Below, piece by piece: positions 15,670-24,241 of a stretch of 64,000 bases of DNA. Within the stretch, counting starts at the first letter, position 1. Every line of letters starts with the position of its first letter. The position numbers and the translations under genes are program-made. The stretch is from the IMG/VR virus record IMGVR_UViG_3300030419_007131, positions 101,066 through 165,065 of that record. One strand, 5' to 3'. The notes beneath the pieces were generated by a model. The model had not been told where the DNA came from. It did not search any database and worked only from the letters and a program-made list of their open reading frames with translations. The stretch is from a virus.

Positions 15670-16291
15670 GAGGACGAACCTCCACATCCTTAAAAATATC
15701 AAATTCAGTAAGATCTCGATACGGAGGATTCTCAGGAATATCCGGCACGTTTTGCGGGTAATTCTGCATCAATGTCAAGCCCCTGGCGGCTTGCTCTGGT
15801 GTCATATACATATTCCAGCCCTCCTCATCAATGTTGTCCTCGTGGTATTTCATGCCGGCAGTACGCCCCTCATAGCGTCGAGCCTTGAACCATTCAGCTG
15901 CCTCTGGATTATCTGTGAGTATCATTCCACCTTTACCAATCTTAAGATGTTTTTTGATATGAAAGCTTAAGCACATAAACGTGCCCGGAATATACATATT
16001 GGAAGTAAACCTCTTGGCTGCGTCATAAACCGGAAAAGGCTTAAGCTGATATATTCCCTCCCACGGGCGGTCATCAAATATCAGTTTGCCACCAGCTTGA
16101 CGAACGGACTGTGGCGGAGATAAGTAGGTGCGCTTTGGTATTATAACTTCTTTGTCTTTGACTCCCACCCATTTACAAGCGAGAAACAGGGCATTCGTGC
16201 AACTATTCAGCGAGACCGCGCAAGGAGCGCCAGTATAGTGGGCCACTTCCTCTTCAAACATTTGAACTACTTTATAGGGACTATGTAGCAC
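15662..16291 (-). CDS. Short DegT/DnrJ-type aminotransferase
   Basis: About 209 residues from the GTG at 16291, which overlaps the preceding stop as TAGTG and has GGAG 5 nt upstream. VSLNSCTNALFLACKWVGV (about 27-45), IIPKRTYLSPPQSV (about 52) and CLSFHIKKHLKIGKGGMILTD (about 127-147, with a Lys in the PLP-binding position) are DegT landmarks. The family is normally about 370 residues; this protein lacks the small C-terminal domain and part of the large domain, so it is either a genuinely short subtype or a degenerate enzyme. Unlike the 8626 gene, the Schiff-base Lys is kept, so amino-sugar formation is possible. Confidence 0.7.
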   Translation of the reverse strand: MLHSPYKVVQMFEEEVAHYTGAPCAVSLNSCTNALFLACKWVGVKDKEVIIPKRTYLSPPQSVRQAGGKLIFDDRPWEGIYQLKPFPVYDAAKRFTSNMYIPGTFMCLSFHIKKHLKIGKGGMILTDNPEAAEWFKARRYEGRTAGMKYHEDNIDEEGWNMYMTPEQAARGLTLMQNYPQNVPDIPENPPYRDLTEFDIFKDVEVRPHG

Positions 16292-16671
16292 TATTTCTCC
16301 AATAAATAATATTTCTTTGTAAAGCCACAACTCTCAAACAAACGCACGCTAGCTTCGTTTTCAATTTTAACCTTCGCAACCCCATCAGGATGACGCTTCA
16401 TCAACTCATTAATCATGAACTTTGCCACGCCTCTTTTCTGAAAGTCTGGATGTGTTGCAACACGAATATCATTATCAATAGCGCCCACAAAACCAGCAGG
16501 TTGACCCTCCACCAAACAAATATAGTACATCTTACCATACTTCTTCATGTATGTCACGTGATTATTAAAACTTATTTCACCTTGTTGGATAAACCCCTGT
16601 TTGACATCTTCGTGGGTTCGCAACAATCGAATAAACTCCCAATATTCTTTTTCATTCTCTACTAATTCCAT
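16291..16671 (-). CDS. GNAT N-acetyltransferase
   Basis: A 126-residue Gcn5-related acetyltransferase. MYYICLVEGQPAGFVGAIDNDIRVATHPDFQKRGVAKFMINELMKRHPD (about 48-96) has the beta4 strand and the acetyl-CoA loop Q-x-x-G-x-A (QKRGVA). ASVRLFESCGFTKKYYLLEK is the usual C-terminal motif. Beside the short aminotransferase it probably N-acetylates an amino sugar, the standard two-step pairing in amino-sugar synthesis. Its stop is shared with the downstream GTG start. Confidence 0.85.
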   Translation of the reverse strand: MELVENEKEYWEFIRLLRTHEDVKQGFIQQGEISFNNHVTYMKKYGKMYYICLVEGQPAGFVGAIDNDIRVATHPDFQKRGVAKFMINELMKRHPDGVAKVKIENEASVRLFESCGFTKKYYLLEK

Positions 16672-17459
16672 CGATCTACCTGATGTTGAAATGGGCTTCT
16701 TGAGTTAAGCCAATATCCGGTGAGATATCCTCGCGTGTGCTTCCATCCTTCTAGGCCGAGCAACGGATTGAGGCAACTCCCGATATCTAAAAAGGTATTG
16801 TTAGGATTTGATTTAAACCCTTCATAAATCACATAGTTGCTCAAAGTTGCAGCAGAACACAAAACAACACTATTCTCTAGTTTGTTCTCTTCAATATAGT
16901 CTGCAACTTTCTGAGCAGTGTCATAGTTGTTAACCTGACAGTTGGATCCCACCAAGAACGCCTTTTTAATCTCAAAGGGCAGCAGCGAAAGATCGGCCAA
17001 TTCATTGACCACATACAGCAAATCGCGGTCAGCAAGAACAGGCACCATTTCTTCTACAAATCTAGAATAATTTGCGTTGATAAGTAGATTGGCAAATGTA
17101 AGATTTTCATGGTCACCGCCATGGAAGTCTATCATCCAGTTAAAGTTGTCGCGACCGACGTGACCATCGGTTGCTGTACAGATACCCTTATAATAATGGT
17201 CTTGATTATGTTTATAACATTCGATAAGCTTGTCGCGATATTTTTGATGTTTCTCTGGATGAAACTCTTTGTGTTCTTCCTGGGTATATCTGTTGGGGCC
17301 CTTTATATCGCCGGTGACGTAATGGTTGTCGGCTAAGACAACCGTCTTGTTTTGTAACATAAACAACTCGCCATCAGAAAATCTAGTAAAGGCAAAGTTC
17401 TCTACTTTCTTTAATTTATCCAATACAAAATCAAAGTCTTTTGTGAAATCCTTGAACAT
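16662..17459 (-). CDS. GT-D-fold-like glycosyltransferase
   Basis: A 265-residue soluble protein. FAFTRFSDGELFMLQNKTVV (about residues 23-42) matches the RxGDGE-type motif that defines GT-D fold glycosyltransferases (former DUF1792), with FSDGE here. The later part alternates predicted strands and helices (LLYVVNELADLSLL, KKAFLVGSNCQVNNYDTAQKVADYI, SVVLCSAATLSNYVIYEGF, NTFLDIGSCLNPLLG). Several phage and LPS clusters carry this type. The sugar donor is unknown. It is coupled to the WecB-like gene (1 nt spacing). Confidence 0.65.
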   Translation of the reverse strand: MFKDFTKDFDFVLDKLKKVENFAFTRFSDGELFMLQNKTVVLADNHYVTGDIKGPNRYTQEEHKEFHPEKHQKYRDKLIECYKHNQDHYYKGICTATDGHVGRDNFNWMIDFHGGDHENLTFANLLINANYSRFVEEMVPVLADRDLLYVVNELADLSLLPFEIKKAFLVGSNCQVNNYDTAQKVADYIEENKLENSVVLCSAATLSNYVIYEGFKSNPNNTFLDIGSCLNPLLGLEGWKHTRGYLTGYWLNSRSPFQHQVDRWN

Positions 17460-18464
17460 TTACTTTTCCGACAAAATAGAAGCTATCCGTTGAGAGGATG
17501 CCCCATCGCCGTAAGGACAAACTTCGTCGGGTGCAACTTTAAACTTTTTATCAGCCTCCAGCCAATTGACTAAATCTAGTAACTCCGCCGGATGAGGACA
17601 CATAAAGGAAAAAACTCCCATTCCTTCAACTCGTTCTGTAATCTGCCGACACACAACGCACTTCTTCCCCAAGAACGATGCCTCTTCCTGTATCCCTCCA
17701 CTATCGGTAATGATGAACCTACAATTAGCAATCATCCGTATGAACTCTTCATGACCTACCGGCTCTATCACTTTAACTGTTTTTAGTATATGTTTATATT
17801 GTTGCACATTAGGATTTGGATGGAGCGGTATAATAAACTCATACTGCGAATAGAGCGATGCAATCTTTTCCAACTCATTAAACCATTTATCCATTAGGGC
17901 GTGGTTTTCACGGCGATGCATGGTTATCAAGATAGTATTTCCATATCTGGTCTTTATGTCTTTTAGGTTGTCCAACACAGTGTTCCCCACGACGTACACA
18001 TTTGAGGTGATATTTTCGCGACGCAGATTGCAAGCCGACAGGTCCGTGGGACACAGGTGAATATTGGCCATTCGAGCAATGGCTTGACGATTAAACTCTT
18101 CAGGATAGGGATGCATCAAATCGCCAGTACGTAGGCCAGCTTCCAAGTGAATAATCTTTAACTTACGATGGAACGCGGCAAGGGCTACAGCGAAGGCTGA
18201 GGTTGTGTCTCCCTGAACCATAACGCTTGTTACATTATTGAAAACATGATCACTGTTCATAATAGATGCAACAATAGAATCTAGTCGATTGGGCCCGTCT
18301 TTAATTTCCAACTGACGTACATCAGTGGTAGCTACCACATCTTTTAGAAGACTCGTGTGTTGGCCAGTAAACAAAAGAGCATACGGTATCTTTCCATCAA
18401 ACTCTTTTAATAAAGGTTTAATCTTAATATACTCGGGTCGCGTTCCGAAAGAAATCAATATCAT
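17460..18464 (-). CDS. wecB: UDP-GlcNAc 2-epimerase, WecB-like
   Basis: A 334-residue GT-B-fold epimerase that converts UDP-GlcNAc to UDP-ManNAc. The family landmarks are clear: SFGTRPEYIKIKPLL (residues 4-18), VMVQGDTTSAFAVALAAFHRKLKIIHLEAGLRTGD (catalytic Asp and Glu, about 82-113), PEEFNRQAIARMANIHLCPT (Glu about 120), VGNTVLDNL, ITMHRRENH (His about 184), and ITDSGGIQEEASFLGKKCVVCRQITERVE (about 250-278). It is slightly shorter than the E. coli enzyme. It supplies ManNAc-type precursors for the glycan cluster. Confidence 0.92.
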   Translation of the reverse strand: MILISFGTRPEYIKIKPLLKEFDGKIPYALLFTGQHTSLLKDVVATTDVRQLEIKDGPNRLDSIVASIMNSDHVFNNVTSVMVQGDTTSAFAVALAAFHRKLKIIHLEAGLRTGDLMHPYPEEFNRQAIARMANIHLCPTDLSACNLRRENITSNVYVVGNTVLDNLKDIKTRYGNTILITMHRRENHALMDKWFNELEKIASLYSQYEFIIPLHPNPNVQQYKHILKTVKVIEPVGHEEFIRMIANCRFIITDSGGIQEEASFLGKKCVVCRQITERVEGMGVFSFMCPHPAELLDLVNWLEADKKFKVAPDEVCPYGDGASSQRIASILSEK

Positions 18465-20077
18465 GATTTAGTAACTCCCCGTACGGTTTGCCATCCCTTG
18501 TCCAGGCCGGCCCTAACGCACTCGTCTCTCTCGCTAAAAAATTGTTTGTGCGAAACTGCTTGATTAGTTGATGTAGCTTTAGCATCTATACCAAGTTCGT
18601 TTCCTAAGATGGAACCATGAAGTTCGCGGTCCTCTGGCGGGTGTGCGGGACAATATGTTGGAATATTGCCGTGAATTTTACTCATGAAGGCAAATTGAAT
18701 ATCTTCACCATTATCCCATGTGGTCGGCTTTTCTTGCCACAAATATCGTAGCCATTCGCGTTTAAAAAACCAACCATGGCCGACCAGGTCGACCTCTTTG
18801 ACTTCAGCATTTTGTGTGGGCCACCCACAGCGATCATGTTGCACATACCGATCGCCTTTAAGGATAACCCCAGCTGTACCCAAAATGCCTTCATGAGTTT
18901 TCATTGTTTCTAAACAGTTATGATGCCATTTTTTCCCTGGAACTGTGTCGTCGTCATACATCGCGACGTACTCTGTGTCGGCCAAAAGCGCAGCTGCAAA
19001 GCGGCCGTAAAACTTCCAGTTATAATCATTTTTAAAGATGCGATCGACGCCGAGGGACTCAAAATCATAGCCCGCATTATCTTCGTGAGCGTTAACCCAC
19101 AGCCAGATCTGTTTTGGGGGATGGGTTTGAGCACGAATGGCCTCAATCTGCATGGAGAGGTTATACGGCCGCCTGTAGGCGTTTAGAATAACCGTAATGT
19201 CTTGAGGAGTTTCCCGAGTTGGTTCCCGAGTAATAGAGTCGGCTACCTTTTGAGCTACATTCACCCGCTCTGTGCGTGCAAAATCAATAAGCTCTTGTCC
19301 TTTCAGGTCTTTAAACCATGGCTCAGAAATACAGCCATTAAAATTATTGGTCACAACCCGACAATTCAGCATTCGCGCCTCTATAAGCATTCGATTAAAG
19401 GTCTCCAACACCGCTGGAAAGAAAACGAGCTTTTCACATTTACTCAACTGTTCCATAAAAGTAGCATAGCTGGGAGATCCTATCCTCGTATAGGACAGGC
19501 CTTTGCTCTCGCAGAACTCAACATTCCTAAACGTGTTCTTGGTCGGATTACGACTGTCCAAAACGCCGTGGGTAAATGTTTTCTCTGTATCTACCAAAGC
19601 TTCTATTATATCCAGATGTTCATCGGACCAGAGGCTCATCCCCAGATTCACTACATTGGCGCTGTTCAGGTTCTTTTTTATGACCTCGGCATGAAGCGCC
19701 GATTGCGCAAACACGTTCTTTGCATTAACGTAGAAACTCTGATTTCTCAGATCATTCTTCGAAACTAAAAAATTAGGGTATCTTGATGGATCCCGAGCTT
19801 TAATGTACTTATGATCGTGCTCCATGATGGAGTACACAGCGGGATTCTCTACAAACCATGATTTGGCTGGCGCGCCCAGTTGTATAAAATTGGAAACCAG
19901 AAAATGAAAACCAAAGTTTTTATACATCTCAAGATGTTTGGGACCAACTTCATGGGCCTTGAACCTAACAATCTTGTGGCCAGCGCTTTCCAGCAACGAC
20001 AGAAGAACACTGTCGCACAGTTCGGCGCCCCCAGCAACCTCTCCAGCAAAAAAATCAGATATGTAGAATAACTGCAC
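18461..20077 (-). CDS. Two-domain glycosyltransferase, GT4-like plus GT2-like
   Basis: A 538-residue fusion. Residues 1-280 look like a GT-B enzyme (GGAELCDSVLLSLLESAGHKIVRF, LVFFPAVLETFNRMLIEARMLNCRVVTNNFNG, with the E..R.l.Ea donor-binding block). Residues 285-510 are GT-A/GT2: ITVILNAYRRPYNLSMQIEAIRAQTHPPKQIWLWVNA, AAALLADTEYVAMYDDDTVPGKKWH (DDD metal motif, about 375) and GHGWFFKREWLRYLW...WDNGEDIQFAF (ED base motif). One polypeptide could therefore add two successive sugars. ATGA overlap with wecB. Donors unknown. Confidence 0.78.
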   Translation of the reverse strand: MQLFYISDFFAGEVAGGAELCDSVLLSLLESAGHKIVRFKAHEVGPKHLEMYKNFGFHFLVSNFIQLGAPAKSWFVENPAVYSIMEHDHKYIKARDPSRYPNFLVSKNDLRNQSFYVNAKNVFAQSALHAEVIKKNLNSANVVNLGMSLWSDEHLDIIEALVDTEKTFTHGVLDSRNPTKNTFRNVEFCESKGLSYTRIGSPSYATFMEQLSKCEKLVFFPAVLETFNRMLIEARMLNCRVVTNNFNGCISEPWFKDLKGQELIDFARTERVNVAQKVADSITREPTRETPQDITVILNAYRRPYNLSMQIEAIRAQTHPPKQIWLWVNAHEDNAGYDFESLGVDRIFKNDYNWKFYGRFAAALLADTEYVAMYDDDTVPGKKWHHNCLETMKTHEGILGTAGVILKGDRYVQHDRCGWPTQNAEVKEVDLVGHGWFFKREWLRYLWQEKPTTWDNGEDIQFAFMSKIHGNIPTYCPAHPPEDRELHGSILGNELGIDAKATSTNQAVSHKQFFSERDECVRAGLDKGWQTVRGVTKS

Positions 20078-20078
20078 T

Positions 20079-21344
20079 TTAAAACTCTAGGACAGCATCC
20101 CCGTCTACAGGAGGCGCCGACACGCCTCCACACGCTTCCAGTACCGAATCGGCAAACTGTTTGTACATCTTCTCGGGAGTAAATTTATCGAGCACATGCT
20201 TTTGAAGTGCCTGCGCTTCGTTTCGGTAATGGCCCTGCTTATCAATTGCTTCACGCAAAGCGCGCTTATAAGAAGCCTCCTTAGGATAAGCCCACTGGGA
20301 GCCCTCCACGAGCATTTGCGGCACGCGGGCATATGGCTGAATCTCAGCCAGTTCGTAGTCAACCTTAATAACCCTAGGAACATCCTTGCCCTTCTTGTTG
20401 GGCTTGCAAATAAAGTCCATCTGGCCGCTCCATGTTACAGTAAGAAGAGGGAGACCATTACAGGCTGCCTCGAAGAGGGGGAGACCCCAGCCTTCTCCAT
20501 GGCCGATGTTCACTAAGGCCTGCATTGTGGGGTGCAAATATAACCACGATAGATGATTCGGAGTCAGTTCCCCGTGCAAAAAATACACCTTACACTTACG
20601 ATCGGGAATATCTAAACTATTCAGCACATGGTTGATGCGATGTGTAGTAAATTCTCGATCCATAATGCTATCTGCGGCAGTATTTGTCTTCAGTACTAAG
20701 CCGACATCTTCATCATCCTTAAATGTTTCCACAAACCATTTAAGAGTGTTTTCTACGTTTTTTCTGGGCGCCCATTGAGACATTACTAAAAAGTTTTTAG
20801 AGGTTGTAAACTCAACATCCAGTGGCTCAGGAGGCACGACTCCTCGAACGCAGTAGTTCACTACGTCGATAGGGACCTTTACGCTCCAGTCATCAAGAAC
20901 TTCTCCGGTCTCTTCATTCGTCGCCTGATAAACGGTATTTTCAAATACTGACTTGGCATGATTAGAGACGACAATGACCCGCTCCATTGTCTCGTTCACT
21001 TTTCCGATCCACTCCGGGGCAACTTTCGTCGTTTCTATCCCGGCGGTGTACCCAATATTTACGGGGGTGATTCGTTCGAACTGATTCGGGACTGTAATTT
21101 GGAGCGATGCGTCAAACTGGCCGCCGGCTTGCATGAAGTGGTGGGTTTTTTGAAGCAGAAACTCAATCTCCGCTCTTTCGGGGGAACTCTCGGCGATGTT
21201 TTTCGTGGAGCCCCATGAAGTATTAATGACATAAACATCAAACAAATCCCGATGAGACTGCATCGCTCTAAGAGCGAAGCGTGACTGTTCGCCATAGCCA
21301 GATCGAGAGAGAAGGGGCCCTCTCATTAAAAGTTTTTTCTGCAT
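20079..21344 (-). CDS. Glycosyltransferase family 4 type
   Basis: A 421-residue GT-B glycosyltransferase. MRGPLLSRSGYGEQSRFALRAMQ (residues 6-28) is the N-terminal acceptor-domain signature, IVVSNHAKSVFENT the mid-domain strand. NFLVMSQWAPRKNVENTLKWFVETFKDDEDVGLVLKTN begins the donor domain. GHGEGWGLPLFEAACNGLPLLTVTWSGQMDF (about 284-314) carries the E..G.p..Ea motif with the catalytic Glu pair. Start and stop abut its neighbours (1 nt). It probably uses a nucleotide sugar made by the cluster. Confidence 0.83.
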   Translation of the reverse strand: MQKKLLMRGPLLSRSGYGEQSRFALRAMQSHRDLFDVYVINTSWGSTKNIAESSPERAEIEFLLQKTHHFMQAGGQFDASLQITVPNQFERITPVNIGYTAGIETTKVAPEWIGKVNETMERVIVVSNHAKSVFENTVYQATNEETGEVLDDWSVKVPIDVVNYCVRGVVPPEPLDVEFTTSKNFLVMSQWAPRKNVENTLKWFVETFKDDEDVGLVLKTNTAADSIMDREFTTHRINHVLNSLDIPDRKCKVYFLHGELTPNHLSWLYLHPTMQALVNIGHGEGWGLPLFEAACNGLPLLTVTWSGQMDFICKPNKKGKDVPRVIKVDYELAEIQPYARVPQMLVEGSQWAYPKEASYKRALREAIDKQGHYRNEAQALQKHVLDKFTPEKMYKQFADSVLEACGGVSAPPVDGDAVLEF

Positions 21345-21345
21345 T

Positions 21346-22599
21346 TTAGAGTACCCTCATTTCATATGGTGTATATCCCGTGCGGTTATCCCATGATCCG
21401 CAATCTTCATTCAATTGCGTAAAAAGATCATCCCAAGATTGCACGAAGTCGTCAAAGTTAAACTGCTTTAAAGTCCACTCACGAGCCTTAGCTCCCAGTT
21501 CAGTGCGTTCTTCGGCTGTCATATTGTATACCTTAAGCAGCGCATTTACAAAGTCTTCCTTTGAGATTCGATCTTCATAAATATAAGGAACAGACTGAGA
21601 TCCAATGATAGATTTTGAGGTCGGTTCAATACCAACTCCAAAGCACGTTTCGCCATCCGAGATCTGGTCTTTAAGACCTCCGGTCAGTGTCACTATGATA
21701 GGCGTCCCGCAAGATAGGGACTCCAACGTAGAAAGGCCGAAGCCTTCTGCATCAGATATATTTACAGTACAGTCGGCGACGTTATAAATCCCGGCCAGGT
21801 CGCGAGAATCCACCTTTTCACGTGAGAAAAGCACCTCTCCTGAGGTGAGTCCCAGTTCGTGAATAATGGCTTCCAGGTCTTGACCATGAACATCCTTAAC
21901 ATCTGTGTGCATGATCAAGGTTGCCTTATCATGGCCCACTTGGTCCAAGAATTCTTTAAACCACCAAATCAAAGTACCAGACTGCTTTCGTCTTGCGTTT
22001 CTATTATTCCAGAAACAGACAAACTTATCTGTCAGGCCTTTCTGGTGACGATACTGTGCAATTTCGCCCGGAGGCATTGGCTTAAAGATGTCACCGTCCA
22101 CAGCATGTGGAATATAACTGCTTGGTGTCTCGGGCGCAACTGTTTGAAGAATATCGTGAGTTAGCCGCGAGATGCAAGCCACATGATCATTTGAAAGATA
22201 AAAGGGTCGATTAAATTTAGGATGAGGATAGTTGTCCCATACGTGATAATACACCATCGGCACATGGGGTCGAATCTCATGCTCGATCTCCCAAAGCCAC
22301 CCATAAAAACGAGGGTCGGTCATAAACCACAAAATATCAGGCTTTTGCTGATATATCATAGCTCTCACCATTTCTTGTGTACCATAGCCATCCACGGGCC
22401 AAATGATCCAGTCTTCTCCCCACTGCTCTGTATGTTGGGGGTCGTGACGGGGGTGTTTTATAGCCCCCCCAAAAGAGACAAACTGATATTTACCGGTTTT
22501 AAGCATCCCTTCGATAATATACTTTGTCTGAGTTCCAACCCCAGAGGGGGAAAGTGGATGATCTCCGATAGTAAAAATCTTAATTTTATTATTAGACAT
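21346..22599 (-). CDS. Glycosyltransferase family 4 type
   Basis: A 417-residue GT-B enzyme, a distant relative of the gene at 20079. TIGDHPLSPSGVGTQTKYIIEGMLK (residues 10-34), FVCFWNNRNARRKQSGTLIWWFKEF (donor-domain start, about 195), and DCTVNISDAEGFGLSTLESLSCGTPIIVTLTGGLKD (about 283-318, with the E.FGL...E motif) are clear. It is the first gene of the uninterrupted 18-kb glycan cluster in the direction of transcription, and follows the nuclease gene region after a 12-nt gap. Confidence 0.83.
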   Translation of the reverse strand: MSNNKIKIFTIGDHPLSPSGVGTQTKYIIEGMLKTGKYQFVSFGGAIKHPRHDPQHTEQWGEDWIIWPVDGYGTQEMVRAMIYQQKPDILWFMTDPRFYGWLWEIEHEIRPHVPMVYYHVWDNYPHPKFNRPFYLSNDHVACISRLTHDILQTVAPETPSSYIPHAVDGDIFKPMPPGEIAQYRHQKGLTDKFVCFWNNRNARRKQSGTLIWWFKEFLDQVGHDKATLIMHTDVKDVHGQDLEAIIHELGLTSGEVLFSREKVDSRDLAGIYNVADCTVNISDAEGFGLSTLESLSCGTPIIVTLTGGLKDQISDGETCFGVGIEPTSKSIIGSQSVPYIYEDRISKEDFVNALLKVYNMTAEERTELGAKAREWTLKQFNFDDFVQSWDDLFTQLNEDCGSWDNRTGYTPYEMRVL

Positions 22600-22611
22600 T
22601 AATGTGTTCCT

Positions 22612-23391
22612 TTACGGGCAATGTTCCGTTTTATACAATCTGCAACGATACGGCTTTAAACAACTCAAACGATTTTTAATCGTACGCCCCTGTAGAATAT
22701 TATAGATTGCTTGGTATAGAAGTTTAAGAGCGTTTTCCGTTTTTTTGAGGCCGCTCGTTACCCTAAATAGTTCAACCCTGTTTTTACTGGCTGTTCTTTT
22801 AAGCAACGCGAAGTGAGTTTCTACCTTGGAAGGGTCGATTTTGTGCTTCTGGCAAAAGAAATGTTTATACAATGTTAGCTGATATGTCACAAGCTTTTCA
22901 GACTTCTTGCGAGAATCCCATCCCCACGAACACGTCTTCCAATCAAACAGGTGATAGGTGTCCCCTACTTTAATAACAGCGTCAACAAACCCTTTGAAAT
23001 AAACATTAAAATTCTCAATAGGAACATACAACATTTCCTCTGAGGAAAAGACTTCATATTCTCCGAAGTATTCCTCAAGGGCCTTGTCGACCTCGGCCAG
23101 GATCTCGGGCCCCGCGGTACGCATTTGTTCTACGTTTTTGTCATTTACTTCAATATTCTTTTCTAACAATTCCTGCAGACGCTTATTGAAACCTATTTGG
23201 AATACCTCTGCCTCATCTATTTGTTCCTTGAGGAGCTTTTTTTCACAAACGTCATGAACTGCGCTGCCAAAGGCTGTGTATTCATTTCCTTCGAATGGGC
23301 TTACCTTTTCAACCCATGATTTTTGATGATAGTGTGGGCAAAAAGCCCAATCTTTAAGTTCAGAATAAGATATGTGTTCACGCTTGCTCAT
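22612..23391 (-). CDS. Cas4-like PD-(D/E)XK exonuclease
   Basis: A 259-residue nuclease of the RecB/Cas4 type. AFGSAVHDVCEKKLL (His and Glu, about 42-56) is motif I, FKGFVDAVIKVGDTYHLFDWKTCSW (GxxD...D-x-K, about 133-157) the catalytic core, and LVTYQLTLYKHFFC (QxxxY, about 168-181) the last motif. One Cys lies near residue 18 (FCPHYHQ) and three sit at the C terminus in C-x5-C-x7-C, a layout like the Fe-S cluster of Cas4/AddB nucleases. T4-like phages use such enzymes in recombination or DNA processing. No CRISPR array is present. Its start overlaps the metallopeptidase gene by 14 nt. Confidence 0.78.
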   Translation of the reverse strand: MSKREHISYSELKDWAFCPHYHQKSWVEKVSPFEGNEYTAFGSAVHDVCEKKLLKEQIDEAEVFQIGFNKRLQELLEKNIEVNDKNVEQMRTAGPEILAEVDKALEEYFGEYEVFSSEEMLYVPIENFNVYFKGFVDAVIKVGDTYHLFDWKTCSWGWDSRKKSEKLVTYQLTLYKHFFCQKHKIDPSKVETHFALLKRTASKNRVELFRVTSGLKKTENALKLLYQAIYNILQGRTIKNRLSCLKPYRCRLYKTEHCP

Positions 23392-24004
23392 TTATTATTT
23401 CTTCAATCTTTTTGTGTAAAAGTGGGCTTATGTCTTTAACTGTTTTTGGGCTATCGAGAAAGTATTTCTCAAAACCATTTGCAAAATATTCCTGCAGCGA
23501 CGTGGCACCATAAGGAGATACAAACAATCCCATGGTTAAAGACAGCAAAGTGGGATACCCGACTTCATCGGCAAGAAATTTATCAAACTTAGGATTATAC
23601 TCTATTTGAGCATAAGCCTTGGGATTGATGTGGTATCCTTCTGCTTCAAGTATGTGTTTCAGTCGCGACCTTTTGCCCCTAAATTCGTCGACCAAATCCT
23701 TGTTATAAATTTGGCCGCCTAGGCGATCCTCCAAAGAGTGGGCTGTTTCATGTATAAAGTCTTCCATCAAATCGAAATTCGTTGGCTCTTGAGAAGAGAT
23801 ATATATAGCTCCATTTCTATATGTGGCATTACGGCCCTGTAGTTCTTTAAAGTCGCCAATATAAACCACATCCAAATCATGCAATAGACTTTGCGGGAGA
23901 ATCTCTTCTACCTCTTCGCAAAAGGCTGGTATATCCACGCTTTCTTCGGGGGTGTTAAGCACAAAAAGCGGAATATTATAAATATAATATTCGTAATGGG
24001 TCAC
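23378..24004 (-). CDS. Putative zinc metallopeptidase (HETAH)
   Basis: A 208-residue protein. LMEDFIHETAHSLEDRLGG (about 80-98) contains HExxH flanked by hydrophobic residues, and TSLQEYFANGFEKYFL (about 168-183) supplies a downstream Glu in the ExxAxxFE arrangement typical of zincins that use a third Glu ligand. No signal peptide or membrane helix, so it acts in the cytoplasm or in virions. The substrate is unknown; head-protein processing or host protein degradation are possible. ATGA-type coupling with the small gene upstream. Confidence 0.72.
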   Translation of the reverse strand: MTHYEYYIYNIPLFVLNTPEESVDIPAFCEEVEEILPQSLLHDLDVVYIGDFKELQGRNATYRNGAIYISSQEPTNFDLMEDFIHETAHSLEDRLGGQIYNKDLVDEFRGKRSRLKHILEAEGYHINPKAYAQIEYNPKFDKFLADEVGYPTLLSLTMGLFVSPYGATSLQEYFANGFEKYFLDSPKTVKDISPLLHKKIEEIINEQA

Positions 24005-24234
24005 TGCTGGGTGCTTTCAACATCTAAAAGTGCCTGCTCATAACCGCGTAAGAAGTTTTCTTCGGCAACAGCCATCAAAAACTCCGGGAATTCTGCAGCA
24101 AATACCTGCACGGCCATGTCCACCGTCACGGCTTCCTCAGCCTCAAGTCGTTCGCCTATATAATTAACGACGAGTTCTTGTAGGCCCGTGTTGGTCTCGA
24201 CAGCCTTTTCTAAATCGGGATTTTCATTTTCCAT
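24001..24234 (-). CDS. Small conserved protein next to PhoH
   Basis: 77 residues from the ATG at 24234, 7 nt after the phoH-like stop; longer frames would overlap phoH by 100 nt. The core TVDMAVQVFAAEFPEFLMAVAEENFLRGYEQAL is helical, acidic and, from memory, common beside phoH-like genes in marine T4-like phages. No catalytic motif. Function unknown. Confidence 0.72.
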   Translation of the reverse strand: MENENPDLEKAVETNTGLQELVVNYIGERLEAEEAVTVDMAVQVFAAEFPEFLMAVAEENFLRGYEQALLDVESTQQ

Positions 24235-24241
24235 TATGGTC

